Part shown: positions 1 to 4,891 of the stretch, piece after piece | Layout: every line of letters starts with the position of its first letter | Numbering within the stretch: the first letter of the stretch is position 1 | Assembly (NCBI GenBank): GCA_050117315.1 | Contig: JASFMY010000190.1 | Span: forward strand, 1 to 7,626 | Direction of reading: 5' to 3' | Source of the DNA: JANQIV01 sp050117315 | GTDB lineage: Bacteria > Bacteroidota > Ignavibacteria > Ignavibacteriales > Melioribacteraceae | Length of the DNA stretch: 7,626 bases | Translations under genes and position numbers: made by a program | The notes under the pieces: model-generated | The model's input: only the letters and a program-made list of their open reading frames with translations | What the model was told of the DNA's origin: nothing | Databases searched by the model: none

Positions 1-68
1 CGCACAAAGACTTTCAAAGGAATTATGTCAATTGAAAAAGTTTACATAGGAATTTGTAGTTGAAGATC

Positions 69-128
69 AAAGGGAAACTTTTCCGGATACTATTAAAACT
101 ATACAATATAATTTGACAGTTTCCCTTT
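69..128. terminator. Inverted repeat downstream of the minus-strand dehydrogenase gene, possible terminator
   Basis: Bases 69-79 (AAAGGGAAACT) and 118-128 (AGTTTCCCTTT) are perfect 11-bp inverted repeats separated by 38 bases. They lie 18-77 bases past the stop codon of the minus-strand gene that ends at 146, so they could form the 3' hairpin of its transcript. Against a classical intrinsic terminator, the loop is long and no long U tract follows the stem on the minus strand; the plus strand has only four T. It could equally be a 3' stability hairpin, or a bidirectional end shared with a gene left of the window. Confidence 0.3.
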
Positions 129-145
129 TGCAAATGTAACTTTTA

Positions 146-1132
146 CTAAAAACTAAACTCGATTCCGGTACCTAGCTCAACAGCCTTTTGATAAACATGG
201 TGTGCCGTCGATATATCTTGAATTGCCAATCCCACACTCTTGAATAAGGTAATTTCCAGGTCATTTTCTCTTGATGTAATTTTATTTGTTATTACGTCGC
301 CGAGTGAACCGTGAACTTTACCCCAGTTCCATTTACCTTCCTCAACGGGAATAATCAAGTCTCCTGCTTCCGCTTTGCATGCATCAACAAAATCACATAC
401 TATTTTTGAGTTTGCAACTGTAGCCGTATCAATTTCTCTCATTGCCGGGGCATGCGCTCCAATACCGTTAATATGCGCTCCGGGCTGTATCCATTTAAAA
501 TCAATTATCGGTTCTTTGGCTGTTGTAATCAAAGTAATAATATCGGATTCTTTAAGCGCGCTTAATGGTTTTTCTACAATTTCGATTTCACTGGTAATTT
601 CTTTTTGCAATTCTGCTTTAAAGTTCTCTTTCTTTTCTACCGTGTCCAAAGAAACCAGGTTGAGTTTTTTAATATCTCTAACAGCGTCTACTGCAAGAAC
701 ATGTGTTTTAGCCATACCGCCGATTCCGAATAAAGTATGTACCTCGGATTTTTTTCTTGCAAGGTATTTTGAAGCGAGTCCTGCTACTGCGCCGGTTCTC
801 ATTGCCGTTATAAAGCCGCCGTCCATTATTGCTTTAGGCGCACCTGTCTTTTCATCTAAAATTAGAATTGTTCCCATAACATTCGGCAGATCAAATTTTA
901 CGGGATTGTCTTTATAAACCGTTACTACTTTTGTACCTAAAGCACCCATTCCTTCCAAATATGCAGGCATAAACAATGCAAGTCCGTTATAGCCGGGTGC
1001 CGTTATCGGCGTGCGTTGAGGCATATTTGCTTTGCCTTCAGCTAGATCGATAAATGCTTTTTCGAGGATATCGATAGTATCCCTGATTGTAAGAATTTTC
1101 ATTACGTCATTTTTTGATAATAGTTTTGTCAT
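146..1132 (-). CDS. Ornithine cyclodeaminase / mu-crystallin family NAD(P)-dependent enzyme
   Basis: This 328-residue cytosolic enzyme has the normal length for the ornithine cyclodeaminase/mu-crystallin family, whose members include ornithine cyclodeaminases, alanine dehydrogenases of the archaeal type and ketimine (pyrroline/piperideine carboxylate) reductases. Visible hallmarks are a substrate-region lysine in GTKVV (K68), the MRTGA segment with R112, a Rossmann dinucleotide loop GIGGMA (136-141) followed by H144, and the family block NGIGAHAPAMREID (222-235). Canonical ornithine cyclodeaminases carry an Asp in that block (GxDxPGKxEL), where this protein has H227, so deamination of ornithine is doubtful and the substrate is left open. 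D163 near the end of the second Rossmann strand hints at NAD(H) rather than NADP(H) preference (inference). The ATG at 1132 is chosen because MTKLLSKNDV is the family's normal N terminus; an ATG 81 bases upstream adds an unrelated extension. A weak AAGG lies about 10 bases before the start. It is transcribed alone. Confidence 0.9.
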   Translation of the reverse strand: MTKLLSKNDVMKILTIRDTIDILEKAFIDLAEGKANMPQRTPITAPGYNGLALFMPAYLEGMGALGTKVVTVYKDNPVKFDLPNVMGTILILDEKTGAPKAIMDGGFITAMRTGAVAGLASKYLARKKSEVHTLFGIGGMAKTHVLAVDAVRDIKKLNLVSLDTVEKKENFKAELQKEITSEIEIVEKPLSALKESDIITLITTAKEPIIDFKWIQPGAHINGIGAHAPAMREIDTATVANSKIVCDFVDACKAEAGDLIIPVEEGKWNWGKVHGSLGDVITNKITSRENDLEITLFKSVGLAIQDISTAHHVYQKAVELGTGIEFSF

Positions 1133-1276
1133 TTTTTTAAGCCTTATTTTCAATTGAGTAATATGAAAAATACAGATATATCCCGTTTGATTCAATTGTT
1201 GAGAGACTTTCAAAATAATATAATGTAATAATTCGTCAGTTTTTCAACAAAGCTGTCAATATGGGAACGGATTTGG

Positions 1277-1370
1277 TAAACCGTTTATTATCCGAAAGAT
1301 AGAAAAATATCTTGATACTGTCTGAGAAAAAGTAATAAAGTTCCTCATGACAATTATTTTAAACGGTTTA
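1277..1370. promoter_or_regulatory. Pair of inverted quasi-palindromes TAAACCGTTTA / TAAACGGTTTA, possible operator sites
   Basis: TAAACCGTTTA at 1277-1287 and its exact reverse complement at 1360-1370 are 72 bases apart. Each is itself a palindrome around one central base (TAAAC-N-GTTTA). A duplicated small palindrome in a divergent spacer is what a dimeric repressor's paired operators look like, and the CG-centred AT-flanked shape resembles LacI-family sites. Alternatively the pair could form a long-loop hairpin or be chance in AT-rich DNA. No regulator gene is present in the window. Confidence 0.3.
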
Positions 1371-1477
1371 TTTACATTTTTAGAAAAAGGAATCAAACTA
1401 AAACATATAAATAAAGTATGACGTTACGAACGGGTCACCGGTGGTTGTAAGCCTGTTAATTTAATTCAAATTTTAAA

Positions 1478-1506
1478 TTGAAAATAATGATTGGAAATGA
1501 TATAAT
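1478..1506 (+). promoter_or_regulatory. Consensus-like sigma-70 promoter for the brnTA module
   Basis: A TTGAAA -35 hexamer at 1478-1483 and a perfect TATAAT -10 hexamer at 1501-1506 are separated by exactly 17 bases. Initiation would fall near 1513, about 15 bases before the brnT ATG at 1528, giving a very short leader with no recognisable Shine-Dalgarno site. The -35 is overlapped by a dyad, TTCAA (1465-1469) and TTGAA (1478-1482), which might be the operator through which the antitoxin represses its own module, as is usual for type II systems (inference). If the host belongs to the Bacteroidota proper, its main promoters would look different (TAnnTTTG), which lowers certainty. Confidence 0.5.
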
Positions 1507-1600
1507 ATATATATAATTTTTACTCAAATGAAATTTGAATTTGACAAAGAGAAAAGTAGGTCAAACAAAGAAAAACACGGGATTGATTTCAAAGAAGCTC

Positions 1601-1667
1601 AATTAATCTGGGCGGATCCAGATAGGATAATAATTCCTGCCAAAAATGTTAATGAGCCGAGATATCT
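1601..1667 (+). repeat. 67-bp direct repeat, left copy (target duplication in brnT)
   Basis: This is identical base for base to 1903-1969 at an offset of 302. It encodes part of codon 25 through part of codon 47 of BrnT (LIWADPDR to EPRY). Its right edge is directly followed by the left terminal inverted repeat of the inserted element, which is the arrangement expected of a target-site duplication. Confidence 0.95.
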
Positions 1668-1679
1668 CCTGACTTGTCC
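1668..1679 (+). repeat. Left terminal inverted repeat of the element
   Basis: CCTGACTTGTCC is the exact reverse complement of 1891-1902. The base pair just inside no longer matches, so the inverted repeat is 12 bp. It immediately follows the left 67-bp target copy. Confidence 0.92.
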
Positions 1680-1762
1680 AAATTAGTGCGACAAAGATTT
1701 GTTTTGCTCGTTGTAACATATTGAAAAATAAAGGCAAAAAAGTTTACTATGAATTTATTTTA

Positions 1763-1785
1763 TTGAAAACCTTGAAAACGTTGAA
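1763..1785 (+). repeat. Short 9-base-period tandem repeat inside the element
   Basis: TTGAAAAC at 1763-1770 and 1772-1779 is followed by TTGAA at 1781-1785, always 9 bases apart. The period is close to one helical turn and could present a protein-binding face, but the run is short and AT-rich, so chance is possible. Confidence 0.45.
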
Positions 1786-1797
1786 TTTATTAAGAGT

Positions 1798-1817
1798 TAG
1801 GGGGTGCGAGCCCCTTA
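1798..1817 (+). other. Strong hairpin in the centre of the element
   Basis: TAGGGGG (1798-1804) pairs with CCCCTTA (1811-1817) around the six-base loop TGCGAG, giving seven pairs of which one is G-T. It is by far the most GC-rich spot in the insert. It lacks a T tract, so it is not an intrinsic terminator on the plus strand; a role in RNA folding or transposase recognition is possible. Confidence 0.6.
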
Positions 1818-1890
1818 GTGCGACAAATTGCTGCTTTTACATCCGTAACTTATTTAAAAACAATAACTTATTTTTGGAAAATTTTGCCCC

Positions 1891-1902
1891 GGACAAGTCA
1901 GG
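1891..1902 (-). repeat. Right terminal inverted repeat of the element
   Basis: GGACAAGTCAGG is the exact reverse complement of the left end at 1668-1679. The right copy of the 67-bp target duplication begins at the next base. Confidence 0.92.
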
Positions 1903-1969
1903 AATTAATCTGGGCGGATCCAGATAGGATAATAATTCCTGCCAAAAATGTTAATGAGCCGAGATATCT
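1903..1969 (+). repeat. 67-bp direct repeat, right copy (target duplication in brnT)
   Basis: It is identical to 1601-1667. Here the duplicated segment continues without break into the rest of brnT (frame ending at 2090), so recombination with the left copy would rebuild the original gene. The absence of any mismatch over 67 bp suggests that the insertion is recent. Confidence 0.95.
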
Positions 1970-2064
1970 AATAATCGGGAAAATAAATAATATTTGTTGG
2001 TCTGCCATTTATACAATAAGAAAAGAAAATATCAGAATTATTTCCGTAAGGAGATCAAGAGAAA

Positions 2065-2295
2065 ATGAAAAAGAAATCTATGAAAGCTGAAGACTTTGAC
2101 AAAAAATTTGATAATAATGAAGAAATAATGGATAATCTTGATCTGTCAAAATTTAGGCCGGGACATGAAACAAAAAGAATCAATGTAGATTTTCCCGTTT
2201 GGATGATTTCTTCTTTAGATAAAGAAGCAAGAAAATTAGGCATCACGCGGCAGGCAGTTATCAAATTTTGGATTGCAGAAAAACTTGGGTACTAA
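2065..2295 (+). CDS. brnA: BrnA/CopG-type ribbon-helix-helix antitoxin
   Basis: This 76-residue protein is the likely partner antitoxin of BrnT; it would bind and neutralise the toxin and repress the shared promoter. The N-terminal half (1-35) is charged and probably unfolded until it grips the toxin. The C-terminal half (about 36-75) reads as a ribbon-helix-helix DNA-binding fold: a strand KRINVDFP, helix with LDKEARKLG, turn, and helix TRQAVIKFWIAEKL. The ATG at 2065 is chosen because a good AAGGAG site (2048-2053) stands 11 bases upstream; an in-frame ATG at 2080 is too far from it. Both the site and the start lie inside the 3' end of brnT (26-bp overlap), the normal translationally coupled order toxin-antitoxin. 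The gene is intact although its toxin is broken. Its stop overlaps the convergent permease stop by 4 bases. Whether it belongs to Pfam BrnA or to the related CopG-antitoxin family cannot be decided by eye. Confidence 0.85.
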   Translation: MKKKSMKAEDFDKKFDNNEEIMDNLDLSKFRPGHETKRINVDFPVWMISSLDKEARKLGITRQAVIKFWIAEKLGY

Positions 2296-4388
2296 AGCCA
2301 TTCCTTTTTATATAATTTATTCATTTCTTTCATTGCAGAAGGATCGCCGATAATTGTAAGCCTGTCGCCTGCTTCAAGTACTGTGTTCCCTTTTGGAATT
2401 ATCGAGTGGTCTTCTCTTCTTAATAATGCAACAAGGCATCCCTGGGGGATGGTAATTTCATGCAGTTGTTTTCCAATCATTATTTCACTTACATCATCTT
2501 TGGTAATAGTGAGTGTCATAAATCTTTCGTCATGCAATAATGCTTCCTTTAACTCGTTTTCATTCTCAGCGTTAATCCATTCTTTGGTAAAGCTTTCTTC
2601 ATCAACTCTTCCGGCAATTCTTGCAAGTATGCGCAAATGCTGTGCAGGATTACTTTCAGGGCTAACAAGAAAGAAAATAGCGTTAACTATTGTTTCATCT
2701 TCTTCTTCCTGGGTGAGCGGATTATAAATTTGGATTTTTATTCCTTCTACCGCCCTTACCAAAACCATGTATGCGTGCAAAATTCCTTCAACTCTAAAAT
2801 GAGGAAGCGCCACCCCATGCGTTACGGGAGTTGCACCGACTCGCGTACCGTCCATAATTTGTTGTATGATTTCTTTTTTACTTAAAGGTAATATCCCGGA
2901 AAGTTTTGATGAAACTTGATCAACAACATTTTCGAATTCTTCCGGTTTAGTTAAATCCAGTACCATGCTTCTTGTAACAATTTCGTCAAAAGGATCTTCT
3001 TCGCGTAACCCTTTTTCTTTTAATATTCCGCGCAGTTCGGAATCCAGGCCGTCGTAACGCTGGTGACCCAATCTTTCAAAAACATGATAAATAGCACCGC
3101 TGCGGGATACTTTATCTTTTGCGTAATAGTAATACCACAATAGTGCAATAATTATCAAGGCTATAGAAAATAAGGCAGGCATCCAGCCCATTTTGAAGAT
3201 TAAATAAAGAGATGAAATAATACCGAAAATTTGAAGCCACGGGTAAAACGGGGATTTGTAACCGGGGTCATATGATTCTATTAAACTTTCACGCATTACA
3301 ATAACTGCCAAACAAACCAGGGCAAACATAAGCAGTTGAAAAGCACTTGCGAGTTTGGCTATTCCTAAGGGATTAAGAAATAAAAGAACAAAAATAATTA
3401 TCAAGACAGTTATTAAAATAGAATAGAGAGGTGTGCCTGTTTTGGAAAGCCTTAGGAATAATCTCGGCATTATATGATCTCTGCCCATTGCAAGCGGGTA
3501 ACGCGAAGCGCTCATTATCCCGGCATTTGAAACAGAAATGAAGGCAAGTAGTGCCGCAATAGTTATAAACATTGATCCGACTTTTCCGAAAATTGCTTCT
3601 GCCGTTGATGCTGCGGGAGTTAAGTTCCCCGACAATCCTCCCGGGGATAACACGCCCACCATTACAGATATACCGAGTACATAGATTATTACAGTAATTG
3701 AAATAGCTATAATTACACCTTTGGGAAGGTTTTTTTCCGGGTTTTCCACTTCTTCCGAAAGGCTCGCAACCTTTGTAATTCCTACATAACTTATATAAAC
3801 CAATCCGGCAGTGGATAAAATATTTTCAAAGCCGGAACCGAAAAAATTATTAAAATTAGATAGGTCTATTTCAGGCATTCCTCCCGATACAAAAATCATT
3901 ATTAAAAGTATTAAACCGGCAACAAGAAAGACCTGAAACTTACCGCTTTTTTTGGTTCCGAATGAATTCAAAATTCCTAAAAGAACTGCAAGAATAACGG
4001 CAATTGGTGTAATTGATAATTCCGGGAAATATAAATTTATATAGGCTCCCATTCCTACAAGTGCAAAAGCTACTTTTAAAATTAGAGCAAACCATGTGCC
4101 TATCCCGCCTATAGTTCCGAATTGCGGGCCAAGTGTTCTATCCAGAAAATAATATACGCCTCCTGCGCGGGGCATAGCAGTTGCAAGTTCAATTATACTG
4201 AACATTGAAGGTATTAAAGGAATAGCAGCAATAACGTATGCTACTACAAGAGCCGGACCTGATTGTGTGACGGCAATACCCGGGAGTAAAAAGAAACCTG
4301 CGCTAAGCGTGGTCCCCGCAGCAATTGCAAATACATCTATCAGCTTTAATTCTTTTTTTAAACTTTTTTTACCGGAAAGCTCAGCCAT
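2292..4388 (-). CDS. APC-family amino acid permease fused to EIIA (PtsN-like) and TrkA-C/RCK-C domains
   Basis: This 698-residue inner-membrane protein has three parts. Residues about 16-422 form a 12-segment amino acid/polyamine/organocation permease, with the first-helix glycine motif GTTLSAGFFLLPG (25-37) and the family loop SEEVENPEKNLPKG (211-224). Residues about 467-620 form a cytoplasmic phosphotransferase EIIA domain of the fructose/PtsN type: GVALPHFR places the phosphorylatable histidine at H530, and PAQHLRILARIA (581-592) is the second conserved block. Residues about 632-695 match a TrkA-C/RCK-C domain (IGKQLHEITIPQG, then VLEAGDRLTIIGD), a small-ligand sensor common on potassium channels and transporters. 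Ordinary APC permeases are 450-500 residues, so the tail is regulatory. The transported amino acid cannot be told. The start is the only ATG that keeps a short cytoplasmic N terminus; no clear Shine-Dalgarno precedes it. It is transcribed alone, divergent from pdxH. Confidence 0.9.
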   Translation of the reverse strand: MAELSGKKSLKKELKLIDVFAIAAGTTLSAGFFLLPGIAVTQSGPALVVAYVIAAIPLIPSMFSIIELATAMPRAGGVYYFLDRTLGPQFGTIGGIGTWFALILKVAFALVGMGAYINLYFPELSITPIAVILAVLLGILNSFGTKKSGKFQVFLVAGLILLIMIFVSGGMPEIDLSNFNNFFGSGFENILSTAGLVYISYVGITKVASLSEEVENPEKNLPKGVIIAISITVIIYVLGISVMVGVLSPGGLSGNLTPAASTAEAIFGKVGSMFITIAALLAFISVSNAGIMSASRYPLAMGRDHIMPRLFLRLSKTGTPLYSILITVLIIIFVLLFLNPLGIAKLASAFQLLMFALVCLAVIVMRESLIESYDPGYKSPFYPWLQIFGIISSLYLIFKMGWMPALFSIALIIIALLWYYYYAKDKVSRSGAIYHVFERLGHQRYDGLDSELRGILKEKGLREEDPFDEIVTRSMVLDLTKPEEFENVVDQVSSKLSGILPLSKKEIIQQIMDGTRVGATPVTHGVALPHFRVEGILHAYMVLVRAVEGIKIQIYNPLTQEEEDETIVNAIFFLVSPESNPAQHLRILARIAGRVDEESFTKEWINAENENELKEALLHDERFMTLTITKDDVSEIMIGKQLHEITIPQGCLVALLRREDHSIIPKGNTVLEAGDRLTIIGDPSAMKEMNKLYKKEWL

Positions 4389-4891
4389 AAAGTCTAGTCT
4401 TTATTAAAACATTGAAAATAATAAAAAAGAATTAATTTACTAATTGAAAATTGCTGGCTGTTATTTAATTAATTTCCGTCTGTAATCTTTTTTGTTTTAA
4501 AGTATTAAACGTACTGGGAGTTTTTAACAAAGAAAAATTTGTTATCAAACATTTGGATTGATCATGAAACTTCTGAGAATTGTTTTCAGCAATTCAGAGC
4601 GAAAATTAAAAACCCGAAAAACAATGACTTAGAGGAATAAATAAAAAAATGAAAACATAATAGGGAATGGCGAAAATTAAACAAGAACTTATTTGATTGG
4701 GGAGGAACTATATTTTAACATATTTTTCCTAAAGTCTCTTCTTTTTTATACCCGAACTTCAACTAAGTTTGAATTTACACAGTTGAGAGATGACAAAGAC
4801 ATTATTTTAGCAGAGCAGCGGTATTTTTATCTTGGTTAAATATAATTGTAAAACTTTATAACTATATTTGTTTTCAATTTTAGGATGTCAC
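4389..4891. other. AT-rich divergent spacer between the permease and pdxH
   Basis: This roughly 500-base stretch carries no convincing gene. It contains one small hairpin (GAATTG 4577-4582, CAATTC 4590-4595, seven-base loop), a Shine-Dalgarno-like GGGGAGG near 4700 with no start codon placed to use it, and a 22-codon frame at 4563-4631 without recognisable features. Promoters for both flanking genes must lie here; only a weak candidate near pdxH could be pointed to. Confidence 0.6.
4863..4870 (+). promoter_or_regulatory. Weak Bacteroidota-type -7 element candidate before pdxH
   Basis: TATATTTG fits the TAnnTTTG element of Bacteroidota promoters and lies 21 bases before the pdxH start, which would give a leader of under 20 bases. 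No TTTG-type partner lies at the usual distance (the nearest TTG triplets are about 14 and 28 bases away), so this is only suggestive. Confidence 0.2.

Larger units (their letters stand above)
1133..1527. other. Divergent spacer between the dehydrogenase and the brnTA module
   Basis: This 395-base spacer separates divergently transcribed genes and should contain both their promoters. It holds two mutually inverted 11-mers at 1277-1287 and 1360-1370, an 8-bp palindrome CACCGGTG at 1436-1443, and a consensus-like promoter at its right end. No open frame in it looks like a conserved protein. The palindromes and the promoter are listed separately. Confidence 0.6.
1683..1827 (+). repeat. 13-bp internal direct repeat TTAGTGCGACAAA in the element
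   Basis: TTAGTGCGACAAA occurs at 1683-1695, just inside the left end, and again at 1815-1827, on the right arm of the central hairpin. It may be a subterminal transposase-binding site present twice, or a sign that the element arose by internal rearrangement that brought two related segments together. Confidence 0.7.
1668..1902. mobile_element. 235-bp MITE-like non-autonomous element with 12-bp perfect terminal inverted repeats
   Basis: The element begins CCTGACTTGTCC (1668-1679) and ends GGACAAGTCAGG (1891-1902), exact reverse complements, and both ends directly abut the copies of a 67-bp target duplication. It is far too short for a transposase, so it must move in trans. Inside are a strong hairpin (1798-1817), a 13-bp direct repeat (1683-1695 and 1815-1827) and a 9-base periodic TTGAAAAC run (1763-1785). 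From general knowledge, long variable target duplications are described for IS1549 and IS1634 (IS1634 family), whose terminal repeats are also short, so a relative of that family is the preferred donor. This is inference, because no transposase is visible. A fossil internal deletion of a full IS is the main alternative to a dedicated MITE family. Confidence 0.85.
1528..2090 (+). pseudogene. brnT: BrnT-type toxin gene interrupted by a miniature transposable element
   Basis: BrnT is the RelE-fold ribonuclease toxin of the BrnT-BrnA type II toxin-antitoxin system (DUF497 family). Reading from the ATG at 1528 gives FEFDKEK, the family's NxxKHG-like motif (N13, K16, H17, G18) and WADPDR, then leaves the gene after residue L47 and stops at TAG 1684-1686 (52 residues, the last five from the insert). 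The rest of the toxin resumes in the second repeat copy and runs to the stop at 2088-2090, including the family's signature IRIISVRRSRENEKEIY. Deleting 302 bases (one 67-bp repeat plus the 235-bp element) restores one continuous 86-residue frame, close to the usual 85-95 residues, so this was an intact gene before insertion. Since 302 is not divisible by three, no direct read-through exists. Its 3' end overlaps the antitoxin gene by 26 bases. The toxin is very probably inactive in this genome copy. Confidence 0.92.

Noticed and set aside
375..917. 180-codon plus-strand frame inside the dehydrogenase gene
   Set aside because: It is antisense to a well-supported gene and its sequence is the low-complexity Ser/Ile/Val pattern typical of reverse-strand shadows.
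1133..1213. Upstream ATG extending the dehydrogenase by 27 residues
   Set aside because: The extension has no family counterpart, and the internal ATG at 1132 gives the standard N terminus and normal length.
8..1214. 11-base direct repeat AGACTTTCAAA at 8-18 and 1204-1214 bracketing the dehydrogenase gene
   Set aside because: Flanking bases do not match and there are no inverted ends. One 11-mer match in AT-rich DNA is compatible with chance, so it is not evidence of a transposon.
1419..1463. Short plausible peptide frame reading YDVTNGSPVVVSLLI before a stop
   Set aside because: An in-frame stop lies just upstream and there is no start codon. Fifteen good-looking residues are too few to claim a gene remnant.
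1721..1927. 68-codon frame across the miniature element (TTG start)
   Set aside because: It has no family-like motif and a rare start, and it runs through inverted-repeat and hairpin sequence; it reads as noise inside a non-coding element.
4563..4631. 22-codon ATG frame in the permease-pdxH spacer
   Set aside because: It has only a weak GGA upstream, no recognisable features and lies over a small hairpin; nothing supports translation.
4695..4705. Strong Shine-Dalgarno-like GGGGAGG in the spacer
   Set aside because: No ATG, GTG or TTG with an open frame follows at a usable distance.
4868..4891. TTG start eight codons upstream for pdxH
   Set aside because: The ATG at 4892 has AGGA at ideal spacing, and the TTG overlaps the only promoter candidate.
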